Shown one piece after another: positions 13,651-23,124 of a DNA stretch of 64,000 nt. Each line of letters opens with the position of its first letter. Positions within the stretch are counted from its first letter, which is position 1. A model generated the notes under the pieces. It was not told the origin of the DNA and ran no database searches. It was given only the letters and a program-made list of their open reading frames with translations. The DNA is from Vittaforma corneae ATCC 50505. Lineage: Eukaryota; Microsporidia; Nosematidae. The stretch covers positions 1-64,000 of the forward strand of contig NW_006889843.1 of assembly GCF_000231115.1 (NCBI RefSeq), in the 5' to 3' direction. The translations under genes were made by a program, and so were the position numbers.

Positions 13651-14303
13651 TTATTCTTCTATTCCAACATCCCTTAGGAAATCCTTCTTTTTGATTCCAC
13701 ATCCCTCGCATATTGTATCGATAATGTTTTTGTATATTTGTGTTCTCTTCATTAATTCTTTTTTAATATTTAAACATACCTTCTTTTTCTTATTAAATTC
13801 TTCATAACTTACACATTCCTGTTTTCCCTTGCCTTTGTATTCCTTAACAATAGCTTTCATTTTCTCAATAGCTCTTTTTAATTCATCAATACTCAGTTGG
13901 TTCTCATATCCATTTAGAACCTGATCTAGCTTCTTGCATTCTTCTTTGAGTTTAATTAGCTCTGCCACATGCCTTTCATAGTTCCACTTCAGATATCTCA
14001 AAATCTTGTCATCTATGGTCTGATCCTGTTTCGTATCAATTTCATCTGTGTAAATGCTTTCATCAATCTCAAATGTCATGTCTTGTGTAAGACAATATAC
14101 TTTTGATTTTCCTATTGTTCTCATAAAGATCTTCCCTTTAGATACCAAGTCATCCAGTATTTTCTGGACTGTAGCCTTTTTACAGTTTTTAAACTGTAAC
14201 ATAACTTCATTTGCTATCACCGGCTTATTTGAATAGTAGAAGAAAGTATAAATTGTATCTCTTAATTGCCTATACTCTGCCCTTTCATCTTGGGAATTGC
14301 CAT
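13651..14303 (-). CDS. HOP2: Hop2/TBPIP homologous-pairing protein (single frameshift at the start)
   Basis: Hop2 partners Mnd1 and assists Dmc1/Rad51 strand exchange in meiosis. The protein has an N-terminal winged helix (AEYRQLRDTIYTF... then KKATVQKILDDLVSKGKI and KSKVYCL), a central coiled coil, and the C-terminal signature FLRDVGIEE that matches the family end. The only in-frame ATG is inside the winged helix. The upstream ATG at 14303, directly preceded by a C5 run, is in another frame. One missing base near 14299-14302 joins it to the main frame and gives about 217 residues, the usual family length. I take this as a sequencing indel, but a real mutation is possible. Confidence 0.8.
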
Positions 14304-14671
14304 TGGGGGAGTTTTGTTGAAAAATTTTGTTAGTAAAGAATAAAACTGGACATAAAATTTAATAAAATCGAATCACTATTGTCTAACTTATCAATTATAA
14401 AATATTAAAATATATTGGCCAATCTAACTGCAGTTAAATTGACGACAAAATGCGAGATAAATTTTAGGATTTACACATATATTATATTAAGTCTTAACGG
14501 CGAATCCTTTCCACTTTCAATCTAAATGAGACAAATAGTATTTCTAGAATATCACCAGTAAATATAAAGAGCTTGCTTCTTATTCATGTAATTAGTAAAT
14601 AAAATTAAGTACGGACACGTGACAGTGAGATAATAATAAATTCTATTGTATTTAATTTATATGTTTAAATT
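14304..14671. other. Intergenic, nothing seen
   Basis: AT-rich spacer between the Hop2 start and the end of the WD40 gene. No feature could be supported. Confidence 0.55.
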
Positions 14672-15813
14672 TCAAATATGTCTTAGATCAACAATCAACG
14701 GGAACTGATCAGTGCATACTAAAAGCATGTCTCCTGAACCTGAAAAACTCAGATCAGTGATATTAACATTCAGAGGAATCTTCATCGTATCATTTGATCG
14801 AACATCTGTCATTTTTAAATGTTTTTCACTAGAATGTACAAGCACATGTTCCTTAACGTCTAAACTCAGACTTACGTCACCCGTAGACCATATTTTTTGT
14901 CTTTGATTTACATCGTACAAAAACACCCCAGAAAGACCATGCCCAAAAAACTGATATGTTGTAAATCTCCTATGTAATGATGCACCCAAATTCTCTATCT
15001 CAAACATACTTTCTTTAAATAAAAACCCGACTTCTCCGGTCTTTCGAGGTTGATATTCCAAATTTATTATAAGTGAGGGACTTAATTCTACTAGTGTGTC
15101 CAACGAACGAAGTAATATTGCCTGAATTATAAAGCACGATATTATTATCAGCACAACTACACACAAACTTATCATCTGAAACAGCTCTAACGTCTAGCAC
15201 CCCAGAATCAGAAATCTCAATTCTTTTTCTATAAAATATTGTACCATCAAGGGAAGAGGAAAGAAGATGGCCGTTTTCATGATATAAAGATGTGACAGTA
15301 TCAGTATGACAGGGCCTAATAATTTCATTTTGACTAATTGGATCAAAATAAACAACTTCCCCTAGAAAATAAACCAACACAGATTTTATCTGCTCCTGCA
15401 ATTATCGAACTCGCAGGTGGGAATTTCTTTTGAAAAAGCAAATCCCTTTTAAAATATCCTTGAAGTGTGAAATCGGCAGTCAAAATTGCAAGATTATGAC
15501 CAGTCCAACATGTTTTAAGAGTATTTTGTGTCTTTTCAAGGGGATTGATGTTAGTAATATCCAAAAATCTAGATTTATAATGCTTACATATCTTCTTGTC
15601 ACCCTCTCTGCACTTATGTTTCTTGTATAAATTGAGTTTTTCTGCACACTGAACTACTTTACCACCTTTTAAATGTTGTTTACCGTATAAAAACATCAAT
15701 CCACATTCAACCACAGTTTTTAAATCATATTCTGGAGTATTTTCTTTGTTCATGCATTTCCCATTGTGCTTATCAATTAAATCTTGAATCTCTTGCTCAG
15801 AGAGTGAGAACAT
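14672..15813 (-). CDS. WD40-repeat protein broken by two frameshifts
   Basis: Three overlapping minus-strand frames (15343-15813, 15015-15401, 14672-15175) read as one beta-propeller protein of about 379 residues. Repeat-like segments include SLYHENGHLLSSSLDGTIFY and GHTSRIKSLTYNKFGISTSK. Each junction needs removal of one base: the first near the plus-strand C4/A4 runs at 15359-15369, the second near the A5 run at 15021-15025. The start codon follows AACCC. The N-terminal 100 residues are Lys- and Cys-containing and not recognised. The specific WD40 family is unclear; a ribosome-biogenesis or scaffold role would be a guess. Confidence 0.65.
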
Positions 15814-16095
15814 GGGTTAAAAAAGCCAATTAAAGAAAAAAGTGAATCATTAAAAAACTACATAAACGAGAAGATGAAAGAATAAAATTGTTCCTTTTAT
15901 GCTTATTTACATATAAGCTAGATCCAGGCGGTGTGTAAGTTAGAATAAAAAGGACTAGTAGCAGCACAACTATACTTTCATCAAGCACATTAGCTAATGT
16001 TGTTTACTTTCTACAGGTATATTTTCCATTTTTGATTGAAAGCTTGCCTACTCGTTTTCTCATTGACTATTCTTTCTCAATCCCAACCCAAGGAC

Positions 16096-16589
16096 ATGAC
16101 ATTTCAAAAGATTGTAGATTACATCAAAAAGAAACAAAAAAATTTGAAAATACTGGTAATGGGACTTGACAATGCAGGAAAGACAGCCATCATAAATTCT
16201 TACTTTAAACTACGATTAGATTCAGCACCAACGTTTGGTTATAAGATTCATAGCATACTCTACAAGGATTATAAACTAAACATAGTCGACATTGGAGGTC
16301 AATACTGCTTTAGAGAGTATTGGTCTAACTATTTTGAAAGAACAGATGGCATATTGTTTATTATAGATTGTACAGATGTAGGGACTGCAGTGAGTATCTG
16401 AATCAGCTTATAGACCTTAATGTCCCAATATGTATAATGATTAATAAAATAGACCTAAATCCTAGCTTTAATATACAGGATATAGCCACTAGAATTGATC
16501 ATATAAAGAATATAAAAGCATTTTCCACAACTATTTATGATCATAAAAGCATAGAGAACGGTGTTGAATGGCTTCTAACTAATGTATAA
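16096..16589 (+). CDS. ARF-like small GTPase, ARL2-like (one frameshift)
   Basis: A GTP-binding switch protein of the ARF/ARL family, about 164 residues. Visible are P-loop GLDNAGKT, the effector-region Thr-Phe (PTFGYK), the G3 segment VDIGGQ (Asp in place of the usual Trp-Asp order) and G4 NKIDL. The sequence MTFQKIVDYIKKKQKNLKIL matches the ARL2 N-terminal pattern, so I start at 16096 rather than the upstream in-frame ATG at 16036; CCC runs precede it. The frame breaks at the GGG at 16381-16383, where one additional base restores continuity. ARL2 works in tubulin folding; that role is inferred. Compared with ARL2 about 20 residues are missing overall. Confidence 0.75.
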
Positions 16590-16689
16590 CACATTCCCAA
16601 TTTAATCATCAAATAAATTTAAGATTCAACCTACTGTACATATTTTATAAATGTATGTGTTTCATCATTTTTCCATTTTTAGCCTTGAG

Positions 16690-17181
16690 ATGAGTTCAGA
16701 AGAAACAGATAAAAATGAACTGGAGTTAATTGAAAAAGAAAGCCCAAAAGAGGTAGAAAAGAGAGATGATACAGACAAAAGGGAGAATTTAGAAAGTGAC
16801 TCATCTTTGGAAGAAAGTCTTTTCTCACAGGAATCACTCTACAAACAAGTGGATGATTCTGAGATAAAAAGAGCAATCTCAGAGATGAATGAAGCAGATC
16901 TACAAAGAAATGAAACATTTAAAAGATCGAAGTTCCCCAAATCTGCCATTAAAAAGCACATCAGCTCAATAATAGGACAAGCAGTGAATCCAAATATGAT
17001 TATTGCAGTAGCAGGATTGTCAAAAGTGTTTGTGGGTGAGATGGTAGAAGAAGCAAAGAAAATACAACAAGAAATGAATGATGACGGTGCTTTACTCCCA
17101 TCACACATCCATGAGGCATATAGAAGACTTTGTAGAAAGATCCCAAATATGAAATTGAATAACAAGGCACCCTGGGCATGA
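16690..17181 (+). CDS. TAF11: TFIID subunit TAF11 (histone-fold)
   Basis: TAF11 pairs with TAF13 in TFIID. The 163-residue protein has an acidic, disordered first half and then the family's histone fold: SKFPKSAIKKHIS, NPNMIIAVAGLSKVFVGEMV, and HIHEAYRRLCRKIPNMK. These match the human hTAFII28 pattern closely in order and spacing. I use the ATG at 16690 because the 13 codons upstream are hydrophobic and unlike the family; an alternative ATG is at 16651. Intact, 100 bases downstream of the ARL gene on the same strand. Confidence 0.88.
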   Translation: MSSEETDKNELELIEKESPKEVEKRDDTDKRENLESDSSLEESLFSQESLYKQVDDSEIKRAISEMNEADLQRNETFKRSKFPKSAIKKHISSIIGQAVNPNMIIAVAGLSKVFVGEMVEEAKKIQQEMNDDGALLPSHIHEAYRRLCRKIPNMKLNNKAPWA

Positions 17182-17549
17182 AAATATAAAGAGAAATAGG
17201 CCTTTGATATTTAAAGTAACAGCTTGAAATGCAAATTTTTATGTCTTAAGCTTTGTATGTGCCATAGTTATTAAAAACAATTAAAACAGGGATATTTGAA
17301 CATTAAATAAAGAAAATGCAGCATCGTGGCTGTCATTTTAATTGCTATTCATTTATACTTTACTTGAATGAGTTGTCGAATATGTAATTTAAATGCTAGG
17401 ATTAAAATGACACAAAGACTATGAACAACTATCAATCAATCACTAATAAAACAAAAGACGGATCCAACATGTATTTTCAAACATGATTTCGCTTATGCTT
17501 CTCTCTTTTCGCTTGAAAATTTTTATCAAGAGTAAAATTTTTCACCCTT
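17182..17549. other. Intergenic, nothing seen
   Basis: Spacer between TAF11 and eS12. No further ORF or RNA gene could be supported. Confidence 0.5.
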
Positions 17550-17909
17550 ATGTCTCAATTAGTAGAATCTTTACAGGAAGATCTTACAGTTCAATCTGCA
17601 TTAAAAAAAGTACTCCAGGTTTGTAGAAACCACGATTCACTCAAAATAGGGGCAAGCGAAGTCGTTAGATGCTTATATCAAAATGCACCCTTGCAGCTTA
17701 TTATTATTCCCGAAGATCTTTTTGAGGACTATAAAACAATCATAATGAAAAAAGCAGAGGAACTGAGCATTCCAGTTGTTAAAATCGAGTCTAGACAAGA
17801 GCTTGGAGAACTCATGCCATTTTCAGCTAGAAAGATAGGAGCTGTTGGTGTTGTTGATTTTATTCATGATAGCAGAGAAAAAGCTTTTATTTTCAGTGTA
17901 TCTCAATAA
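17550..17909 (+). CDS. RPS12: 40S ribosomal protein eS12 (L7Ae fold)
   Basis: A 119-residue small-subunit ribosomal protein of the L7Ae/L30e fold. The order ALKKVLQVCRNHDSLKIG, a hydrophobic beta strand LQLIIIPEDL, then ELSIPVVKIESRQELGEL and a C-terminal VGVVDFIHDSREKAF follows human RPS12. NHP2 and eL30 share the fold, but the HDSLKIG and ELGE segments favour eS12. It starts at ACCCTTATG, a typical microsporidian start context, and is slightly shorter than the human protein. Confidence 0.82.
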   Translation: MSQLVESLQEDLTVQSALKKVLQVCRNHDSLKIGASEVVRCLYQNAPLQLIIIPEDLFEDYKTIIMKKAEELSIPVVKIESRQELGELMPFSARKIGAVGVVDFIHDSREKAFIFSVSQ

Positions 17910-18163
17910 ATTAAGAGATTATAAAAATTTAAACTTGAACTACGGTTGATTGTAAGAAACCATACTTATTTAGAGAGTATTGAAAGTAAGCTATTTTATT
18001 ATGGTAAGTGGGAAGATGATTGTAGAATGGGTATTTATCTAAAATACATGACTATTTATTAATATTCCATGAGCTTGTCGATACTTTGGTAGTTCATTCA
18101 AGCAAATATCATTATGTCAATATTTTTTAATCATTTTATATAAGAAAATTAATTTTTAATACC

Positions 18164-19162
18164 ATGGAAAATGAAAAGCGCAAAAGAACATGCTGTATTC
18201 TAGCAAATATTAGAAAATCAGCAGAAGAAAACAAAAAAAGACGCAATAGAAAATGGATTGCTATGCTATTAATATTTTTATTATCGTTTAGTGGGTTTGT
18301 AGTATGTTATTATGGATTAGAAAACAAATCAGATGAACGTATTGAAATGGATCAAAAATATTTTAAATTGAGAGGATGTGATAAGACACAGAGTGACAAG
18401 AAGGTAGATAATGTAGCGGAGTTAATAAAAACAATGCCTGAGGAAAAAGAGGAAGAAAAGGAACAGTCACTAGTGAATACTCCAAATGAAACCAAGCAGG
18501 TGACTAGCAAAGATAGTACAAACAGCGCCTTGCTTGAAAATAAGAGCAAACCAATAGGAAGTCAAGTGCTTGATGAAGATCTCTGTTTGGAATGCAGCAC
18601 TTCACAAACATTACATGGGGAAAATGTGCATCAAGAAGAACAAAACATTGAACATAGGACTGATCTCAGAGGTACAAAAGGAAAGCTCAGGTACTTGGAT
18701 AGATACTTTACATTTGAGAATTTTATGGCAGATCCAGTTGGATCAATAAAGAAGTTAGAGCACAACAACATTTTCAAGATGGTGTCAATTCCCAAAATAC
18801 TATTAATATTCATAAGAAGGAGGTTGAAAACTGCTGAAAACCCTGTTAAAAATTTTTTTGAAAATTATCGATATTGCAACAAAAGACTTAGTGCATACAG
18901 CAAAGAAAGCATAAAAAGATCATTCTTTGAGTGGGTTCAAACAATGAAGCATAAAATTGAAAACAAGGAAGACAGGATTGAGTGTGAAAGCAAAAGTTTC
19001 TTTGATGTAGCTTTAAAGACAATTTTAAAGGACTACTGCAAAGATTTATTGATGAAAATATTTGTAAATAATAAAAAAGAAAAGCATAAAGAACAGCAAA
19101 AAGAAGTGGAAAAGCAGATAGAAGTGGGGACAATAGAAAGAAGTCGAACGACCCTGAAATGA
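18164..19162 (+). CDS. Lys/Glu-rich type II membrane protein, unknown
   Basis: A 332-residue protein that I do not recognise. A very basic N-terminus (ENKKRRNRKW) is followed by one hydrophobic segment, about residues 31-50 (IAMLLIFLLSFSGFVVCYYG), then a long charged region rich in Lys, Glu and Ser. This predicts a signal anchor with the C-terminal bulk in the lumen or outside. The middle is probably disordered; the last 120 residues look helical. It could be an ER or surface protein. Confidence 0.6.
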   Translation: MENEKRKRTCCILANIRKSAEENKKRRNRKWIAMLLIFLLSFSGFVVCYYGLENKSDERIEMDQKYFKLRGCDKTQSDKKVDNVAELIKTMPEEKEEEKEQSLVNTPNETKQVTSKDSTNSALLENKSKPIGSQVLDEDLCLECSTSQTLHGENVHQEEQNIEHRTDLRGTKGKLRYLDRYFTFENFMADPVGSIKKLEHNNIFKMVSIPKILLIFIRRRLKTAENPVKNFFENYRYCNKRLSAYSKESIKRSFFEWVQTMKHKIENKEDRIECESKSFFDVALKTILKDYCKDLLMKIFVNNKKEKHKEQQKEVEKQIEVGTIERSRTTLK

Positions 19163-19337
19163 ATATAATTTATTAAAATATTAGCTGTGTTACTTTTAGT
19201 TAAAAACTTATATTATGTTGGAAGTAAGTCCAAGTACAAAAGTATTTATTTAATTACATAATTTTATGGCCTACTTTTAATACCACTTCCAATACAATAT
19301 ATATTTTATTATTATATTCTTTCCTGATTCCTATCAC

Positions 19338-19420
19338 CTCTCAATAGCTCAGTGGTAGAGCAGCTGACTGTAGAAGATGTAGTTATCAGCGGGTCGCTGG
19401 TTCGACTCCGGCTTGGGAGA
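19338..19420 (+). tRNA. tRNA-Tyr (GTA) with 11-base intron
   Basis: The cloverleaf folds cleanly. The acceptor is CTCTCAA/TTGGGAG with A as discriminator, D stem GCTC/GAGC, anticodon stem GCTGA/TCAGC, T stem GCTGG/CCGGC and T loop TTCGACT. The anticodon GTA is at 19370-19372. Eighteen bases lie between the anticodon stem halves, so after a 7-base loop an 11-base intron remains, placed canonically after position 37 (19374-19384). The mature tRNA is 72 bases. A run of T directly after the gene is a Pol III terminator. Confidence 0.93.
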
Positions 19421-19428
19421 TTTTTTTT
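19421..19428 (+). terminator. Pol III oligo-T terminator of tRNA-Tyr
   Basis: Eight T follow immediately after the discriminator base of the tRNA. Confidence 0.85.
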
Positions 19429-19463
19429 GTTTTTCTTTTCTACCCAAGCTAGCCGAAAGTAGA

Positions 19464-19649
19464 ATGGAAACAAGTCGGGACATTTCAGAAGCTGCCAAAA
19501 CAATTCATGACTTAAACAGGCGAATGGATTTTCTTATCAGTACACTCAAAGAGGTAGATAGCGATCTCGAAAACATTATCACACTGAGCGGTGACATTAA
19601 AGCACTAGACAATAATCTTAGAAAGTTCCAGCAAAGGCAGCAAAATTAA
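19464..19649 (+). CDS. Small coiled-coil protein, 61 residues
   Basis: A short helical protein with heptad-like spacing of Leu/Ile/Met (IHDLNRRMDFLISTLKEV, LENIITLSGDIKALDNNL). Size and character resemble small kinetochore (DASH) or BLOC-type subunits, but I cannot assign a family. The ATG is at 19464, 22 bases after a TACCC run and only 43 bases after the tRNA-Tyr gene. Confidence 0.5.
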   Translation: METSRDISEAAKTIHDLNRRMDFLISTLKEVDSDLENIITLSGDIKALDNNLRKFQQRQQN

Positions 19650-20029
19650 AAATAAATAAGAATTTGATTGTCGAAGGAGATTAAAATGAAGGATAGTTAA
19701 CTGTTGAAGTAGAGCTAAAAATAAGGACATGTTAGTTATATTGACATTTATGATATGTTTTCAATCAAATTAACATTGACAGCACAGTTTATCTGGCAAT
19801 TGCCATGCCTATTGATTTAGCAATGCTTGCCACACTCCTTTTAAAGCTTTTAATAGGTTAGTTAGTTTTTATGATTTTGTAAACACCATCCTAACAGTTT
19901 TAATTTCACATTCACAGCAGGCTTTAATGCATACTTTTTATAGTTCATATTAGTGATTTATTTTATTAACGTTTGATCAGGTTTTGTTCCAATTTTAAGA
20001 GTTTATTTTTGAGATTTCGTATAGTCCTC
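19650..20029. other. Intergenic, nothing seen
   Basis: AT-rich spacer before the Ran-binding-domain gene. No supported feature. Confidence 0.5.
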
Positions 20030-20833
20030 ATGGACATTAAAGAGGAAAAGTGTAGAGCTAAGGAGTCAGAAGATCAGCTGAATAGTGTTCCAGACAGCAC
20101 TGCCAATTCAGAAACACTTAAACAACAGGGGAATAGCCTAGAAAACAGCAATGAAAGCAAGATAGATAACGATAGTTTTCTCAATGCTGAGGAACGCACT
20201 GAAGAGAGTTTTCACTCCGAAAATGAGTCTGTGAAGAAGATCAAGTCAAATGAAGAATGTGATATTAACAAACAAGATACCATCAATACCGATCGTGCAA
20301 CCTGTCAATCAAGTGGCGATATTGAAAGAGGTAGAAAGGATAGAATAAATAATAAAAGTGAGGAAAGCATAAAACCATACAGCAGTATTTTTGATAGAGA
20401 AAAAACCAGTTGCTTTAGTAAAAACATCTTCACCGAGCCTGGAACAAGCAAGGTAAAGAAAGAATCAACTTTTCTAAAAATGGACTTGAATAAAAGGATT
20501 GAGGAGAAGAAAGACAACGTAAAGGAAACAGGCAGTGACTTTATTGCCAAGTGCAAATTGGCCTATTTCGAGGATGAAGAATGGACCGATGTTGGGTGGG
20601 GTGAAATTCATTTGAAAGATGGTTATTTTTATTTTATCAGAGATTTTTTAAAGACTGTCATTTTAAAGTTTTGTGCAGACAAAGGGCATTTTAAAAAAGA
20701 AGAAGCGTGCATTGTTTTTAAGGCAAAGGGAAAAAAGAGTCTTGGAAATTCATTTGAAATTGTAGAGAGAAAATACAAGGCTGAATTTGAAAATAAAAAA
20801 TTAATAGTTGAGTTTTTAAATAAATTACCTTAA
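20030..20833 (+). CDS. Ran-binding-domain protein (RanBP1/Nup2-like)
   Basis: A 267-residue protein. Its first 170 residues are Ser/Glu/Lys-rich and probably disordered. The C-terminal 95 residues match the Ran-binding fold: a start like KCKLAYFEDEEWTDVGWGEI, a strand region with FKAKGKKSLGNSFEI and a final VEFLNKL. The Trp-containing opening (EWTDVGWGEI, compare EWKERGTGD in RanBP1) is the main evidence. RanBP1 and Nup2/Nup50 act in nuclear transport; the long disordered leader favours a Nup2/Nup50-type protein. I start at ATG 20030; an in-frame upstream ATG at 19973 adds an unlikely hydrophobic stretch. Confidence 0.68.
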   Translation: MDIKEEKCRAKESEDQLNSVPDSTANSETLKQQGNSLENSNESKIDNDSFLNAEERTEESFHSENESVKKIKSNEECDINKQDTINTDRATCQSSGDIERGRKDRINNKSEESIKPYSSIFDREKTSCFSKNIFTEPGTSKVKKESTFLKMDLNKRIEEKKDNVKETGSDFIAKCKLAYFEDEEWTDVGWGEIHLKDGYFYFIRDFLKTVILKFCADKGHFKKEEACIVFKAKGKKSLGNSFEIVERKYKAEFENKKLIVEFLNKLP

Positions 20834-21295
20834 AAGTAAATCATGCTGGAATGATGATTGGCAAACTACAAGTACTTTAAATAGGCAAAGACCTCAGGCC
20901 TTTTATAAGAGCCATGCTAAGAAGACAGTTTTGACAGAAATGAAAGCTATAAATAAAAATTAGAAGATTGTGTTTTGAATACTTGCATATTCACTCTAAA
21001 CTTGTCAATTTGAAAATTGACAGTTTGATTTTAAGCCATATTTGCATTATCGATAATTAAAGTTTCAATCCTAGTTAAAGAGACAATCAGTTTAAATATT
21101 GTTGAATTGTTTCAATAGTGTTTATCACAGTGAGCCAAATTGTGGGTGTTCATTAATGACATAGTCGAATATTCAAACACTTGGAATGTATTTTATTGTT
21201 AGTTTTTCAATAGAAATGTTTAATATAGTGTATTATTGCAGATACAATCGATCATAAAACTCATTCTTAAGCCGCTTTTGATACTTGACAGGTAG
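20834..21295. other. Intergenic up to the first assembly gap
   Basis: Contains a 9-base inverted repeat at 21003-21022 (TGTCAATTT, GA, AAATTGACA). At the gap edge is a 17-base copy of sequence also found at 22821-22837. A minus-strand frame open into the gap and ending at 21233 starts LPVKYQKRLKNEF after the gap edge; it may or may not be coding. Confidence 0.4.
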
Positions 21296-21704
21296 NNNNN
21301 NNNNNNNNNNNNNNNNNNNNNNNNNNNNNNNNNNNNNNNNNNNNNNNNNNNNNNNNNNNNNNNNNNNNNNNNNNNNNNNNNNNNNNNNNNNNNNNNNNNN
21401 NNNNNNNNNNNNNNNNNNNNNNNNNNNNNNNNNNNNNNNNNNNNNNNNNNNNNNNNNNNNNNNNNNNNNNNNNNNNNNNNNNNNNNNNNNNNNNNNNNNN
21501 NNNNNNNNNNNNNNNNNNNNNNNNNNNNNNNNNNNNNNNNNNNNNNNNNNNNNNNNNNNNNNNNNNNNNNNNNNNNNNNNNNNNNNNNNNNNNNNNNNNN
21601 NNNNNNNNNNNNNNNNNNNNNNNNNNNNNNNNNNNNNNNNNNNNNNNNNNNNNNNNNNNNNNNNNNNNNNNNNNNNNNNNNNNNNNNNNNNNNNNNNNNN
21701 NNNN
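21296..21704. other. Assembly gap (409 N)
   Basis: Unknown bases. By comparison with the second LRR paralog the gap should contain the promoter, start codon and first ~70 residues of the first LRR gene, and perhaps a copy of the small ORF seen at 22853. The 17-base repeat touching its left edge supports a repeat-caused assembly break. Confidence 0.95.
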
Positions 21705-22512
21705 CAATCCACTAAGCTCTTTCCATCCAAAGACTGAACCAAAGATTTTCATTGATGAAAATGATGTCTTCATGGCTTTCTTGAATCACCTTAAAGTTAT
21801 TGACATCATCAACAGACGTTTACAAAATTCAAAACTGATTAATCTAAAAGACTACCAAGAGTATCAGGACGAGATCCATGAAATTTTTGCTTTGCACATG
21901 TATAATACATGTCTTCAATTGCAATCGGATCTCGACAAATACAACGATACTCCTACGGATGAAACGATTCGAGAGCTTGAATGTAATATGCTTAATTATG
22001 ATTTCAAAAAAGTCATGATGCACGGCTTTAAAATGAGATACACTCCTGTCAGAGTTTTAAAATTTTTTAATGATGAATGTGGAACAGAATGTTTCGATTT
22101 TTCAAAAACGAATATTAATATTGACATGTTGAATAGTGCCAATCTCAACAATATCGAAGAATTAGACTTGTCTGAAATGGAATTAACACAATTTCCTTGC
22201 TTGTCTAGTTTTAAAAACCTTAGGCATCTCTATTTAGATCATAATATGATTGTGGCATTTGAGCCTGGAAATTATTTTGATGAAGAGACAGGTGCATACA
22301 GAACAATGCCAAGGTTAGAAGAAATAAGCTTATTATGGAACTCCACATCTAGTATTGATGTGGAAATCACAAAGGTATTTATCAGTGGAACTACAAAAAT
22401 ATGCTTGAACGAAACAGAATTCTATTGTACATGCGACAGTATGAAAAAGAGTCTGAAAGACACACACATTAAGCTATCTTTAAAACAAGAAGATGAATTG
22501 ATGGCTGGATAA
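21705..22512 (+). CDS. LRR family protein copy 1, 5' end in gap
   Basis: The reading frame is open from the gap edge, upstream of the first ATG at 21772, and aligns with the two downstream paralogs from residue ~70 onward. The family layout is a helical region with EYQ(E)Y..DEI, a linker ending (T)P..VLKFFND(E)C, then two to three leucine-rich repeats (IEELDLSEMELTQFP, LRHLYLDHNM) and the tail SMKKSLK. No recognised catalytic motif. By analogy the missing start should carry a secretion leader. The LRR face suggests a protein-binding role, possibly with host proteins. Confidence 0.8.
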
Positions 22513-22852
22513 GCTTAAATTAAATCTTTAATTTAATCATTTCCATAAAAGTATAATCATCAATCATTAATGGACATGCTTATTAAAATGGTCCAAGACG
22601 TGCAATGCTAGAACGAACATTCTATAACTAGCTTTTATGCAATACTGTTTATCATTTGGGTATAATTTCTGGAATCTTTAAAATTAGTTAAAATCCATCA
22701 AAATTTAAACTTTAGTCATAAATTGCATTGCATACATCACAGACACACGAGTACGAGTCTAGGCCCCGTTGATTTCATGCTTAGCTGTTAAATGGAGACT
22801 TTCAGTCAGTAAAATTTTTCTTGATACTTGACAGGTAATCCAGAATCGACCT
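22513..22852. other. Intergenic between LRR copy 1 and a small ORF
   Basis: Contains the second copy of the 17-base repeat at 22821-22837 (matching 21278-21294). Nothing else is recognised. Confidence 0.5.
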
Positions 22853-23026
22853 ATGAGCAGTTTCATGCAGAATCTCATGCCACCACCAGCCATGAACAAG
22901 TTGGTATTAAAAGTAAAGAATGAACAGGCCGTCAAGTCTTTAGATACAACTCAGAAGCCAACCTGGCAGAGGCATGAATTGTACACAGGTGGGAGGCATT
23001 ACATGCCAATTTCCACCAAGACTTAG
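22853..23026 (+). CDS. Possible small protein, 57 residues
   Basis: An ATG frame reading MSSFMQNLMPPPAMNKLVLK near its start and PTWQRHELYTGGRHYMPIS near its end. It has Pro, Trp, Tyr and Gly content unlike random AT-rich translation, so I think it may be real. No family is recognised and there is no signal peptide. It lies between the 17-base repeat and the promoter of the second LRR gene; an equivalent copy may be hidden in the 21296-21704 gap. Confidence 0.4.
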   Translation: MSSFMQNLMPPPAMNKLVLKVKNEQAVKSLDTTQKPTWQRHELYTGGRHYMPISTKT

Positions 23027-23060
23027 TCATTATCTGATTCTTGATTTTAAAATAGCACAT

Positions 23061-23113
23061 GCTGATAAATTAAATTGATTAGCTTTTTGTAAAAAGTATA
23101 AATACAAAATTTG
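23061..23113 (+). promoter_or_regulatory. Promoter shared by LRR paralogs, copy 2
   Basis: The segment from CTGATAAATTAAAT through TTTTTGTAAAAAGTATAAATACAA is almost identical to 25152-25205 before the third LRR gene. A TATA-like TATAAATA at 23097-23104 starts 28 bases before the ATG at 23125. Confidence 0.7.
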
Positions 23114-23124
23114 CACCCACACCC

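Noticed and set aside
14672..16589. Introns as explanation for the broken WD40 and ARL frames
   Set aside because: No GTA..AG segment with a branch-point-like motif fits the junctions; in each case a one-base change at a homopolymer restores the family alignment without losing residues.
21233..21773. Long frames of 150-169 codons across the first N run
   Set aside because: They consist almost entirely of unknown bases; only the plus-strand frame matching the LRR paralogs is supported. The same applies to 58196-58981.
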